From Romanomermis culicivorax (Eukaryota > Nematoda > Enoplea > Mermithida > Mermithidae): DNA of 64,000 bases. Positions 1-11,548 of this stretch are shown in pieces (position 1 is the stretch's first letter; every line of letters begins with the position of its first letter). The DNA lies in NCBI GenBank assembly GCA_963922205.1, contig CAWUHX010000288.1, positions 186,001 to 250,000 of the forward strand, read 5' to 3'. The position numbers and the translations under genes are program-made. The notes below the pieces were generated by a model, which did no database searches, had not been told where the DNA came from, and was given only the letters and a program-made list of their open reading frames with translations.

Positions 1-1398
1 ATGAGAGCAAAACGTGGAAAAATCAGTTCGCAAACTTATAGTGGGGATCCAAGCATGTCATGTAAAATTTTCATTGATTCTATGTGTGTTTCATGGGTCC
101 TACAATTCATTATTTCATTTCAGTTGAAAAATGCACTTTTCAACAGTAATCTCACATGATTTTTGAATCTGGAAAGCAAGTTATGTGGGCTTTTTCTGCC
201 GAATCACTTGTTATATAAAACTGAAACCATTCACCTATCTCTAAAATTTTGTTTCTGCAGCAAGACTTCCGTGAAAAAATTTTAGAGACAATACTTACGT
301 ACTATTTTTTGCCGTTGTTCAATTTACAAGTCGTTCATAAAAAGGAAACAACTATAGTATGAAGTGGCCTACTCTCCGACAAAATAAAATGAAACGTTTT
401 TTAATCTTTCCTGTAGTTGACCGCCTTTTCTCGTCTTAATTTCGCGTGGAATGAAACTGAGGATTCCGAAAAAATCAATACCATCTAGCATCATTCCAAA
501 AAGTGCCCATTTTTTAGAAACATGGAGAGCATTTCCAGCTTTAGCCTGGCTTTTCCGAACGTCTTATTTTCATTTTTCTTTACTATACATTGATGAATAT
601 CGATTGGATTTTGAGATTGGCCTGTTTTCCAATTTTCCGAGGTATTTTTATTGTGTCGTGTTGATTCGATAGCTCTGAAAATCTGTGATACAATAATAGT
701 ACACTTTTAAACTTGATCCTCAAAAGCTGCAGCGTTCACTGCAAGAAAAACATGGAGCTTGCAGAAGTTGCACATTTCTATAACAGATTTCACGAGGTAG
801 ATTTACACTAGTAATTTTCCCCTGTAAGCCTTGTTTACATTTAGATTTAAATGAATGTGAAGCACATTTAATGCAAAACATGTAATTGACGGGGCACAAT
901 GAAAACTGCAATAATGATCATCTAATTAATCTTCGATTCAAACTTCTGAGAAACTCAATTCTGAATTTCTGAGAAGTTTGAAGAGTTATAGCAGTGTACA
1001 TAAAATCAGTCTTTCATAGTAGAACTTCTGCAAAATGTGATTGAATCTTTGTTGTTTCAAACAGTCTATTTTTCTTGAAATGATACTGATTTGTAGTTTT
1101 GCATTTTCCTGCTGAATCATATCAAACATACGACCGGAAATCTGTGAACATGTTAATGTAACTTTTAACAAATTTTTGAATTCAAAATTGTAGTTTATAA
1201 AATTCCGAATATAGATCAAGAATAGACTAAGTTTACATTGCATTGCACATTTATGCAAAGCACTAGATAATGCATACGTAATATTACATGATATTAATAG
1301 TGAAGTAATATTAACATGCATAATATTACTTCATTCATTATAGGGCTATCGCATGCATTATTACATGTGCGATTTCAGAATTTGCACCTGAAGACCTG
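1..1398. other. Intergenic DNA, no gene seen
   Basis: AT-rich sequence with only short, low-quality open frames and no convincing exon bounded by splice sites. No repeat with recognisable ends was found. Confidence 0.5.
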
Positions 1399-2454
1399 AG
1401 GCTGGTATTACTATAAAGCTGGAGCCTAAGTTTGAGCTGGAGTTTAAGACCGTCTTGGTTAAGCTGGAGCTTAAGTCGGTATTACTAAAAGTTAAGCTTG
1501 TGCTGAGCAAGAGAGACGAGTTAAGCTGCAGCTTGACCACATTTTCATATCTCTCGTGTGGAAAGTCAAGATGGAACTTGGTTGAGCTACAGCTTGTGCC
1601 GGTATTACTAAGAAGTTAAGCTACAGCTTAGCGAAGCTGTTGCTAAGCACCAGCTTAAACTCCAGCTTAACCGTTTTTTATATGTTTTGCGTTGGAAGTT
1701 AAGCTGTAGCTTAACTTTTCGTGTTGACATTTTTTTGTGCTTTTAGGATGTTTATTAGTTTATTGTGCCTTTACGGTGTTTATTTTCTTCTGTATGCATA
1801 ATCCGACAGTAGTACGTAGTACTTATATGATGCATTGAACATATTGAAAAATACTAGCATGGATAGCATATATATATAAATGAAGCGATTAGTCGTCATC
1901 AATTTTTTAGGAAAAGTTTCGCAACTTTTGTCGTCATTTTTTTCGTTGTCACTTTTTTTACCCAGTGGCAATGGTCATTTTTGTCTTCAAAACTTTGTTA
2001 ATTTATTCACTCATCGATCCTCTTGCTGATCTTCTTAATGAAAACGAAAAATGAAAAAAATCACAAAAAATGTAATTTTTACGAATTCTATTTTGCCGTT
2101 CTTATTCATCAAGCAATATAACCAAACAACCAGCCATTATCGTATAACAACACAAAGTACGAACTTAAGACAGCTATCCCCCAGTCTCAACTTTTTCACG
2201 TTAATTTGCAGCTTAAGCTCTAGCTTAACTTTCGTTATACTGGTCCGAGCTCCAGCTTAACGGTCGAACGGACTCAAGTCCGAAACTTAAATTTGAATCT
2301 TAAGTAGCTTGCTCAGCTGCAGCTTAACAATTTTTTAGTAATACCGGCCAAGCTAGTGCTCAGATGGAGCTAAACTTTGTTTATATGTTATAACGTTGTA
2401 GAGACTTGAGTTGCGTCTTAAGCCCCAGCCTAAGCCGCAGTAGTAACACCGCCC
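1399..2454. mobile_element. PIF/Harbinger-like non-autonomous element with palindromic subterminal repeats
   Basis: The left end reads AGGCTGGTATTACTA and the right end, inverted, GGGCGGTGTTACTA. The trinucleotide CTG flanks both sides (1396-1398 and 2455-2457), a 3-bp target duplication as PIF/Harbinger elements make. The outer 300 bp on each side carry many copies of short palindromic words such as TTAAGCTGCAGCTTAA and AGCTTAAGCT. The middle holds no transposase. The architecture resembles the autonomous element at 27198-30425, which carries AGTTAGCC/GGCTAACT words instead. Family assignment is inferred from the TSD length and this resemblance. Confidence 0.65.
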
Positions 2455-3073
2455 CTGCCCTCGTCACATTTCCCACTGTGTAAGTGTTGCATCATTTTGT
2501 CTTCCATAGTAGAAGACGTGAGTCTGGCATTCAAAACCATTGATCTACATAGTTTCCCCCCATTTTGATTTTGACTGATATTTTTTGAGCTGTACTTGAT
2601 CATCAGAAATGGAGTGCTTAAATGGCAAACTGACAAAATTAACTTATTAAACATATCTAAGAGTTTACTCTAAAACTATAAAGATAAAATTTCTACAGTA
2701 ATGTTGGTGAAATTGTTAGAGTTTTGCAGCTGATGAGTCAATGGTCAAGCCAATATGCAATAATGCAATATAATACTGTAAAATTATAGTACAAGGAGAA
2801 AGCATACTAAACCAACAGTGGACCTCAATAAAAAAAACCAAATGACTTTGCAGTACATGAGCCTTTTCTAGTTTTGCTGCCTTTGCACTTGAATCCGTAA
2901 ACGCTGCAAAAGCTTGAGCAAGTAAGCTTCGAAAATTCACGAATTTTTAACTACTGTACTAAATATTTTGCTGGAGCTAAATCTGTTCGGAAAATGAAAG
3001 TACAATAACCCGCATTTTTCCAAATTTCATAATTTTTTGATTTTAAATGCCGAAAAAATGTGCTAACTTTCAG
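2455..3073. other. Spacer or 5' intron of the Ly6 gene
   Basis: No clear exon. The first exon of the Ly6-like gene (start codon and most of the signal peptide) should lie here or further left, but I could not identify it. Confidence 0.4.
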
Positions 3074-3975
3074 GTTTCAATGTTATATGCGCCTTGAACT
3101 GTTTTGCTTGCAAGTACGACCCCAGGGCTGGCGATCAATGCGTTACTCAGCCCAACAGTAGCGAAGTTGAACACTGCAAGTCTAACTTCAAATGTCAGGT
3201 AAGTTTGGAATTTGCGCTTGGATCAGCAGGTAGTAATTTCCACTCCGTAAGCTTCCTTATTTTTTTCCTTCCTTCCTTCCTTCCTTCCTTCCTTCCTTCC
3301 TTCCTTCCTTCCTTCCTTCCTTCCTTCCTTCCTTCCTTCCTTCCTTCCTTCCTTCCTTCCTTCCTTCCTTCCTTCCTTCCTTCCTTCCTTCCTTCCTTCC
3401 TTCCTTCCTTCCTTCCTTCCTTCCTTCCTTCCTTCCTTCCTTCCTTCCTTCCTTCCTTCCTTCCTTCCTTCCTTCCTTCCTTCCTTCCTTCCTTCCTTCC
3501 TTCCTTCGTTCTTCCCTCCCTCCCTTCCTTCCTTCCTTGCATTTTCCAATAGAAAGACATAAATGAAAGCGATAATAAAGAAACACAAATTTTTTCACAT
3601 TTACTTACTGTAAGATTATTCCGAAGTTCATTAAACCTCATAATTTGCACATCAATATTTGTAAAACTAACACTCCAAAAAACTAGCGTTTACTCTTAAA
3701 AAATAGTCTTGCCATTTTTATTTCAGGTTTGGAAATTTTACTCCGAAGTCGAAAATCAAAAAATCTACTATTTTGAAAGGTCGTGTTCGGATAAATGTAT
3801 CGCCGGTTGTACGTCGTTGGACGATATGGAAAATCGTTTCATCAGTTGCAAGTCTTGTTGCAATCGAAATTTTTGCAACGTCGATTCTGCTTCTGTTACC
3901 ATTCACGTTTTCCATGAGTCGAGTATCTACGTTTTTTCTTTGTTCGTTATTCTACTGTTTTCTTGTAAATTTTAG
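3074..3975 (+). CDS. Ly6/uPAR (three-finger) family, GPI-anchored type protein, 5' partial
   Basis: Two exons are visible: 3074-3198 (after TTTCAG, ending CAG|GTAAGT) and 3727-3975 (after TTTCAG, ending in TAG). The phases agree. The N-terminal part reads ...VICAL-NCFACKYD, the end of a signal peptide followed by the typical CxxC start of a Ly6 domain. The domain continues with spaced cysteines and closes with CKSCCNRNFCN, matching the family's CCx..CN signature. About 25 hydrophobic residues follow (FHESSIYVFSLFVILLFSC), as expected for a GPI-attachment signal. Such proteins are small extracellular membrane-tethered regulators of receptors and channels; the target here is unknown. The intron contains a long TTCC array. 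The start codon was not found, so the model is 5' incomplete. Confidence 0.72.
3266..3538. repeat. (TTCC)n microsatellite in the Ly6 gene intron
   Basis: An almost perfect TTCC array of roughly 240 bp, followed by an imperfect tail with TTCG, CTCCC and TTGC variants. The long Pro/Ser-Leu and Lys/Gly/Arg-rich open frames across it are artefacts of the repeat. Its perfection suggests recent expansion. Confidence 0.95.
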
Positions 3976-4197
3976 ATAATGAAAGATTACGTATTGTGAA
4001 TAATGAATAATAAAAATTTGAGCATTCGTGATTTCATGTGTTGCTCTAACTGTATGTCAGTCAATGCTTCCTACAGATACGTTATTATCAGTATCTTGAT
4101 TTCCATATTACAAAGAAATTACTTTGTTTCATCTGTTGCTTCCCTGATTTCCCAAAATTTTACCTCAAGCTTGAATTTCTTAAAATCAGTAAGAACC

Positions 4198-4335
4198 ATG
4201 CCTTGCCACATTTGTTGGGTACCCTGTTGCTGCCCAAGTCGCGATCAGGAAGTCGACATGCAAATCAACAATGGGCGACTGGTGGCACAGATAAATTTGC
4301 ATAGCAACGGAGCGCCAAAGAAAGTAGAAAAATGA
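4198..4335 (+). CDS. Small Cys-rich ORF, possible 45-residue protein or terminal exon
   Basis: The frame starts MPCHICWVPCCCPSRDQ and runs 45 codons to TGA. Its base composition is clearly richer in G and C than its surroundings, and an AATAAA polyadenylation signal lies 28 bp past the stop (4363-4368). A run ending AAAATCAG just upstream of the ATG could be a splice or trans-splice acceptor. The N-terminal cysteine cluster resembles a palmitoylation-type membrane anchor; the C-terminal half is polar (QINNGRLVAQINLHSNGAPKK). It could be an independent small gene or the last exon of a longer transcript. No family is recognised. Confidence 0.42.
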   Translation: MPCHICWVPCCCPSRDQEVDMQINNGRLVAQINLHSNGAPKKVEK

Positions 4336-4362
4336 TCGTGAATTTTTATGCCAGCACCCACC

Positions 4363-4368
4363 AATAAA
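4363..4368 (+). promoter_or_regulatory. Polyadenylation signal AATAAA
   Basis: Canonical AATAAA 28 bp downstream of the 45-codon frame ending at 4335, at a spacing usual for a short nematode 3' UTR. Confidence 0.45.
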
Positions 4369-4379
4369 CCTTTGGCCCA

Positions 4380-5386
4380 GCGTCTATTTTTCAATTTACC
4401 TGAATATTTAGTGGTCCGTCCACATTTTTCAATATAGTTTGTTACTGAAATATAATTGTATTTGCGTCGGCATACGGTCCCAGGCGTGCGTCTCTTGCAG
4501 ACGTCATATAGGGAAGAAAGACCTCTCGAAGGATTCTCCTATATTGTTCCTTCCAGAAAAACATTTTCCTCTGGGAGTCTACGAGTTCCGCTCTGTGAGG
4601 GCCCGTTATCAGTAAGTATTTGTTTGTTGTGGCCAGGTCTGAGCGAGAACTGTTGCACTATATCCGAGGACTAGCCAAGGAGAAGTTTTAACTGGTTCTG
4701 ACCTACTATCTTTCTTCAATTCCTAAGGAAAGACTTGCACAACACATTTCCGATCCGGTATTTTCAAATTTTTAGTGAACACAAATTGAAAAACAAATAG
4801 TAAACCGTTAATCATTTTTTAAATATCAGCTTGATCGTTTCCCATGCGGATGGTTGTCGAATTAGCGGAGTGTGTTCAAGCATTTATCGATCGGCATGTA
4901 GCAACTGCGGATGAAAAATCAATAAATACACGAAAAATACTGTAATTTATAGGAGTATGGAAATTCACATCTTCAAGTGCATGGGGCAAACACGGAGATT
5001 TTTTTCCCTTTTGCTTTGATTCTGCGATGTCCAGGAAGACAGCCTCAAAAATTACTGTTGTATAGTGAACAAAAAACTCATTCCGGTAATCTGAGTCCAG
5101 ATTTATTTTAACATCATGTGCAGGGTGCTTGTACCCTTGATTTCAAGCATTGCTAAAATGTGGCTTTACATTCACGATTTTTAGCTGAATCATGTCATAT
5201 TGAAGTGCAAATTTGTAAGCATTCTCAAGTAACCTTCAACAATAAGTGAAAAGTCTTACTGTAAAAGCTTTGTGAAAATAATTTTCATTTTTGTCGTTTT
5301 TTTCACGAGTACACTAAAGTTTGGAGTAAAAATTCAAATCAGACGTATTACTGTAAATAAGCTGTCGAAAAATCAAAGCCGACTGC
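4380..5386. other. Intergenic DNA with an unidentified GC-richer block at about 4460-4680
   Basis: The 4460-4680 stretch stands out from its AT-rich surroundings but shows no consistent exon structure on either strand and no RNA fold I recognise. The rest up to the end of gene B1 shows nothing. Confidence 0.35.
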
Positions 5387-7120
5387 TCAAATGACAATAT
5401 TTGGATGTGAAACAGACTTTTTAGATAAATACTTTTTCAAAATATCGGTTATTCGATTTCGGTCATTCATTCGATCGCAATTATAAGATCTTCGTCCAGC
5501 ATTGACGTAGGAGCAAGCGTAGGGCAAACATAGTGCAGTTCTGGAACGGCAATTGGCTGGCCTAAAAATTCAAATTTCACGCCATTTGTGAGTTGTAAAA
5601 AAATAAGTTTTTCGACTCTAACAAATTCAACAGTAACAGTAGGCTATAGGCTGTTTTTCTTGACATTCTTCTAAATAATGAAAGTGGAAAGCAAGTAGTA
5701 TTTCAGAGTTTTACGATTTTCTGATAAACAGTATATCATATAGGACTGGAAATTTGCGAGCAGAGTAACCTAACCTTTAACAATTTTCCGAGTGAAAAAT
5801 TTTACAATGAAAATTCTATGTAAACGATTTTGACGGCAGTACTGATTTGTGTGACTTTTCTATTTGTAAACATTTTATACAAAACAGACTATAATTCATT
5901 GCTTTTTTCATATGATGTAAACGAAATTTCATATTAAAAACAGTGGTTTACTGTCAATCCACTAGACAGTTATGTACTGTATTTAGATTTCAGGTAGAAA
6001 TCTTAGCTAACTACTGTGAATAAAATCTGCTTGAATGACTGTGTTCGAATCAGATTTTTTTCTTCTTGAGCCACTAACTTGGACGATAAAAAAATTTTAC
6101 AGTAATAACTTTGTTATATAATAACTGAAAGAGCAGTACCTACTTTTCTTATTTTTCAATATACACGAGCACTTTATGAAAAACAGACCAAAGATCCTCG
6201 GTTTTGACTTAAGTCACAGATTTTGAGAAAATTTCATTCTATGCCAAAAATATACAACTTACGTGTGAGGATAAACGTCCTTGAAATCTCGGAAGCACGT
6301 ATCAAAGTCGTAGCAACTGAAGAAAAAAACGCTGAGCTTCCCGTCGAAGAGTAAAGATACTTTTCAAAGTGAAACTGGAATAGCGACAAAAAAATTTGTT
6401 TCGGTTTTTAAAATTTACCCACTTGTTCAATTTGTCGTATACTTTATTTCGAACGAAATTATCGCTGCAATAGATGCCAAAATGTTGATTTAATTTTTGG
6501 CACGCTTGATCGACGCACGATCCGGGATTTTTGCGACAGAAAGCTTCTCTGGAAAATAAAAAAATTGATGATCAAGTGCCAACAAAAAATGCGACTTCGT
6601 TCCCATGGTTACCAATTTACTGCAGTTTATTCTAATGAACATAATCCAGTGGGGAAGGTTTGAAATGTTCATCTATTTAAAAAAAAATCAAATTCACGCT
6701 GTTCGACAGAGAATTTCAGATTATCAGCACTTCTCTTCATTTGGAATTTTCGAAGGCAAAAATTATTCCTCTATCTGTCAGTAAATTTAGACGAAAAGTA
6801 AAATTTTGAACTGTAAAGTTACAGTAACTCTAACGCAAAATACTATACATTAAAACCTGCACATATATGCTCAGAAAACTGTATCCCACGAGAGTGTTAG
6901 AATAGCCGTTATCTTGATCACTCATTTAAACATACCTATTTCCCTTGGCGCAGGCCTGTGCTTTGGAAACAAACGAACCTGAAAATGAAACTACAGTAAA
7001 ATAATACTTTTTCAACAGCATACTACAGTTCAATAGACGATTTTTTTCAATTCACTCTTAAATGACAGTTTCTGTTGTAAAAGTCTTACCAAAAAGCACC
7101 GCAACTATGAGAAGGAACAT
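5387..7120 (-). CDS. Secreted 11-cysteine protein, copy B1 (142 residues)
   Basis: Five exons on the minus strand: 7090-7120, 6936-6978, 6423-6548, 6263-6316 and 5387-5561. They join in frame to 143 codons including TGA. The start MFLLIVAVLFGSFVSKAQA is a signal peptide split by intron 1. The mature protein is two tandem copies of one unit with spacing C-X6-C-X4-C-X10/11-C: CRKNPGSCVDQAC...C in exon 3 and CRSRTALCLPYAC...C in exon 5. Each unit ends in a helix-like segment (RNKVYDKL and RNRITDIL). Exon 4 (CYDFDTCFRDFKDVYPH) links them. Exon lengths 43, 126 and 54 are identical to those of paralogue B2 at 12619-13703, which validates the model. The last exon runs 14 residues past the end of B2. 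Intron 4 holds a dispersed repeat (5635-5880). I do not recognise the family; an extracellular disulfide-stabilised role is inferred. Confidence 0.82.
5635..5880. repeat. Dispersed repeat, copy 1 (B1 intron 4)
   Basis: Similar over about 240 bp to 53985-54235. Shared stretches include TTCTAAATAAT, CTGATAAACA, GACGRCAGTACTGATYTGTG and ACTTTTCTATTT, in the same orientation. No ends or coding capacity are evident. Confidence 0.7.
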
Positions 7121-7859
7121 TGCTAAAGGATCAGTTGATATGAATTTTCATATCATTCCTAAATTGCTATCAGCTTTATAATTATTTTATCAACATGCAG
7201 TGAAAAAACAGGATTTTTGAGTGGGAGTAGGATGATGATGAACTAGGAAGAGGAAGGTGACGTTTTTGCGTACTACGTGTCTAATGACACGTTTTTTCAC
7301 ATCGTTCATGATATTGCCCAAAAATTAGGAGTTGCAGCCAAATAAGAAAAGCGTGATTTCAGTACCCCATACTACAGTACGCCATGCTAGGCAAATTCAT
7401 TACATGTTGATGATGTCGCTCCTGGGATCTATAACTTTATGGATGATTTGTTCATGCAACCTCTTTGTTGTATGGCAACATACAACATTCCACCCGTAGG
7501 ATTGATGTTTTAGCCAATCCACGGGTTCCGAACCCGGCCATTTTTGTTGAGCCCTGGTCGGGATGGTTACACCTGCCCCGACATTGGCCAATGGTGGGAC
7601 AGCTACGGCGCCACCCAGGAAGCCCTTCAACATCTTTTTGCTTTATAACCACTGTCTCCATAATTGCTTACCCAACGCTTTTACTGCAGAATTTTATAAC
7701 ATACAAATTGTTAAGGATTATTTGACTTGGCTGTCAAAATTACAGCTCTAATTATATGGTGATAAAAAATGAAATATTACTTATAATACTTATTATAGTT
7801 TCCAGTTCAACTATTAGAACAGTGTCAAGAGAAACGGACTATACTTACCGAAAACGAGA
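7121..7859. other. Upstream region of gene B1
   Basis: The first 150 bp should contain the B1 promoter and 5' end, but no core promoter motif is distinctive. At 7490-7620 a GC-richer patch contains the palindrome GGGTTCCGAACCCGG; it has no tRNA fold and no exon structure. Confidence 0.35.
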
Positions 7860-10800
7860 AGAGTCAGCCAAAAAAATCATTACCACTGCAAAAAATTTGT
7901 TACCACTTGAAAAAGGTCACCTTCAGACATAATGCACAACATATTTTCAACATGCATCGCAAAAAAACAAGATGTGAGTTTTTCGATGTTCGACTTTCAA
8001 GTGCATAGCAATGTTTTCAAGTGCATTACATTTTTTTCAAGACAATCCTGAAAAAATGAAGATGGCATTTTCAAAAAAATCAAGATACATCAATGGATAA
8101 AAATTCGTGAAACTAGCCAATCAAAGGCGTTGCTTCGAACCAGGGGTTTTTTTCCGCACAGTGCGAACTTTTTTGGAGCTGTGCGGAAAAATTCTTGGGC
8201 GTTTTCCGCACAGAACGAAAATTTTTTTGAGCGTTTCTACTGCTGGCATTGATGAAAAGGTGCATTTTAGTGCATATTAGATGGTCAAAATTTTAAATTT
8301 TTCCAGGGCTCTAGGCCAGCAATGAAAATAATTTGTAATATTCACTACAACTAAGCTGAAGCACAGCAAAAAAGAAGCTTAGCTTGATTTCTCGGTTATC
8401 CTTGATTGTTTCTATCAATTTGTTATGTCTCTGCTAGAGCAGTGTTTTTTTGCCAGAAGTGTAGTAGGGCGCCATTTGACTACAGTGTAAACTCGTCAGC
8501 TTTCCAAAGTGATTAGCAAGAATGCATCGTTTCGGAGTTCAAAGTTCTTAAGTTGTCCAAAGGTTCACAACATCGAAGATTACACTCGCAGCAAGTTTGT
8601 GAAAAAGTTAGTTGTTGTTTTGTTTGTCTTGGTGAGTGGTCAGTTTCTTGTGAGGCTCTGTGCATCGCTAGTAAATCGAAAACCACATGTGTGTTCTAGG
8701 TTGAGTCAAACTATTTGGAAAATAGTTTAAGTAATCGGGTACAACTCCTAGCAGAGTAAGCTAGCACGTTCCGAGTTTTGGCTCCAAAAACCTTAAATGA
8801 TTAAGGGACGTTCCTTGGATAAATTGACACAGCGCTCTCTGCGAGCCCGTCTATCACCTGCTTTCGATTATCATTGCATGAAAACCATCCAGCACTCTGA
8901 GTGTCCTAATTTACAGCATTCTGCATGCTTCCTACATTCCGTACGTCTCTTCTTCTAAACACTCATACGACAGAGGCAAATGAAAATTTTTGGGGGCAAA
9001 CGAAATTGAGGTAGTCATTTGTATATGTACAAACGGCTCTTTCCGATTTAGGAAAGAAAGTTTTGGGGATAAGGTACAGAAAATATGCATTTTGGTGCCT
9101 TTTAGAAGTTCATAATACCAAAATTTTCCAGCGCTTCGCGCTGGTTATAACTTTAATAATCATTGTTTTGTATTACCTAGCTCAGACGCAACTTTCAGAA
9201 TGTCTACCTTCACCTACATATCATTTAATGTATAATAGTTTTCATCATCTCAAACGTATTGTCTCATGTTTTAAGTGGTAATCTTCAATATTTTATCTTG
9301 ATATTTAATGAAGATCTACAGTTTTTCATTGAAACATATTTTGAGAGTGATCAATACGTCAAGTCTCTAAACTTTTTGAAGCCATTATTCCTGATTTTTT
9401 CCTCTCTCAACGTAAAATCAATTTGGAAGCTTCATGGAAGAATTTTTCGGAAATTTCTGCTCTTCTTACTCATATTGTTTCGACCAAGTTCGTGCAAGTT
9501 AACAAATAAATTACTGGTTTTAAAATTTTTCAAATAATAAAATTCTAAAAATTACAACTTTTGAACATGAAATTCAAATCTAATTCTTGAAATAAATGTT
9601 TGGAAAATTGATTTTCCAGCGTCGTCGAATGTCAATACACATAAAAATTTTCACGTGCTTCACCTCGCCGGAAAGATTAACATCTTTTTTGGGCTTTGAC
9701 TTGTCATCATAGAGAACTTAAGCATCGATTAATCATCTAATGTAAATTCATTATGCTATTGGATAGTTTTCTAGAAAATTTGTAAATTAGAGTTGAAACT
9801 CGAAAATTTCAATTTTCTGCTCAATTTTAATGAATTTATTTCGTAGTTATTAATAAAATTTGGAAATTACACTAATTTGTTTATTAGTCTTTGGCCATGA
9901 CGTAGAACACAGGTTACTTATTTATACCTATTTTTGCTATGATGAAATATTGGCTGCCGTTTGTACATGTGCCAATGGGTCAGGTACAAAACAACCCCGT
10001 GCTAGAGTGAGTAAAACTCATTACTTTATAGTGTGAATTGAAATTTTGTGTACGACTTTGTTGATTTTTCCCGCATTTCTCCACACATTTATTTAATACC
10101 ATAATTTTTCGGAGGAAAATCTAAACCGAAAGTATTACAAATTATTTCTAGTATACATTTTCCAACATTTCATTTGCTCCTTTGTTTAAAAATTCTCTGG
10201 TTAAGTTAAGCGTGCATGGTTTTCATGATCTGAAGTTCCTCCTCTCATTCATCAATTCGTAATCTTCAGTATTTGGTTCAGATTTTGTTGAAAATTGAGA
10301 TTCAATATTGATCCTCATGAATTCTTTCTCTCAGCTGAAGTTTTCTGAAATTTGTGAACACAAATTTTGTCATTGAGAAACTACACGATTTTCGACTGAA
10401 AATGCTAACCTTCTATTTTAGACATAAGGGTTGAAAATACGCATTTTCCAGCATTCTAGAATATCAAAATCTAGAAATTGAATCAATTTAAAAATCAATT
10501 GAAATCTAATCACAGAAATGACAGCAGCAACTATTAATTTTGCTCAATCAATCTAAAATAATGCTTTTGAGCTATAAGAACAGATACCTTCCATGATTTT
10601 CTTAGCAATCTATAATTTTCGCTCATTTCACATATTTTTCAAATGATTTAAACTTCGAACGGAAAAAATTTTCGTGTGCGTAAAAAATTGCGGATCATTT
10701 CCACACGGTGTGGATGAAGGCGTGCGGAAAAAACCCTGCTCCGAATCATATGTTTATGTTTACGAGAACTCTTCAAAGTGGATTTCTGAAGTCACGGCTT

Positions 10801-11548
10801 GCTGGCAGGGGGTTTTACGGGGGTTGACCGGTGCGTGGGATGGAAATCCGATGGAAATGATGGACATTTTCATGAAAAATTCTATTTTTCGAAATTTTTC
10901 AAAAGTCAAAAATGCTTGCATTTCACCCAGAATGCAGTAATTCGGGGAAATAATCAAAATTTTGGACTTCGTTGGCTATTCTATGGTCATCCCTAACTCC
11001 CAGGAACCCGACAAAGAAACGAAAATTAGTATCTTTGTCCGAAATATCTGCAATTTGGGTAAAAAAAACAAGCATTCTTGACGTTTTTCCTCAAAATCTC
11101 GAAAAAGAAAAGTTTTTATGAAAAACCAATATGTTCATCGGATGTCCCGTACAAAATAACCTCTCCCGCTACCCCCGATAAAAATCAAGGAAGTCCTCGG
11201 CTGGCAAGCCGTGACCGCAGAAACATTGGAGGCGGAGCAACGTCTTTGATTGGCTAGTTTCAGAAATTTTCGTCCCTTAACATGCCGTCCATCTTGACTT
11301 TTTTCTTTGATGGGATCTTGATTTTTTAAGGTTATCTTGGAAAAAATGTGACGCACTTGTAAAAAATTGCGATGCACTTGATAAGGAAGTCGAACATCGA
11401 AAATTTTGATTTTTTTGCGACGCAGCTTGAAAATATTGCAATGCATCTTGAAATGATGTAAAGCATCATGTTCGAAGGCAACGATTTTTTCAAGCGGTAA
11501 CAAATTTTTTCAAGTCGTAACAATTTTTTCAATGGCCTTTCTTGTATT
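7860..11548. mobile_element. Long inverted-repeat (foldback) element interrupted by a hAT insertion
   Basis: The left arm, 7865-8139 continuing at 10738 to about 10815, is an inverted copy of 11190-11545. Both arms contain, in matching order, TTGTTACCACTTGAAAAA-type words, a hexamer ladder (CAAGTGCATNNCAATNTTTTCAAG), AAACTAGCCAATCAAAG and GTCACGGCTTGC. The left arm is cut at 8139/10738 by the hAT-like element, and the homology resumes exactly after it. No coding capacity remains in the centre (about 10816-11189). The class is unknown; long arms with little else suggest a foldback-type DNA transposon. Confidence 0.65.
8140..10737. mobile_element. hAT-like DNA transposon, 2.6 kb, without intact transposase
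   Basis: The left end reads CCAGGGGTTTTTTTCCGCAC and the inverted right end AGGGTTTTTTCCGCAC, a typical hAT CAGGG start. The 8-bp target duplication GCTTCGAA (8132-8139) / GCTCCGAA (10738-10745) differs at one base. The TTTTCCGCACAG word recurs three times near the left end. The interior is AT-rich with no transposase frame. A related fragment lies in a mael intron at 59609-60350 and shares the terminal block and a TTATCCTTGATTGTTTC segment. Confidence 0.8.

Noticed and set aside
3094-3650. Long open frames rich in Pro-Ser-Phe-Leu or Lys-Glu-Gly-Arg
   Set aside because: They are translations of the TTCC microsatellite; only the first part, up to 3198, is a real exon.
7490-7620. tRNA or SINE around GGGTTCCGAACCCGG
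   Set aside because: The palindrome mimics a T arm but has an extra base, and no A box lies at the right distance.
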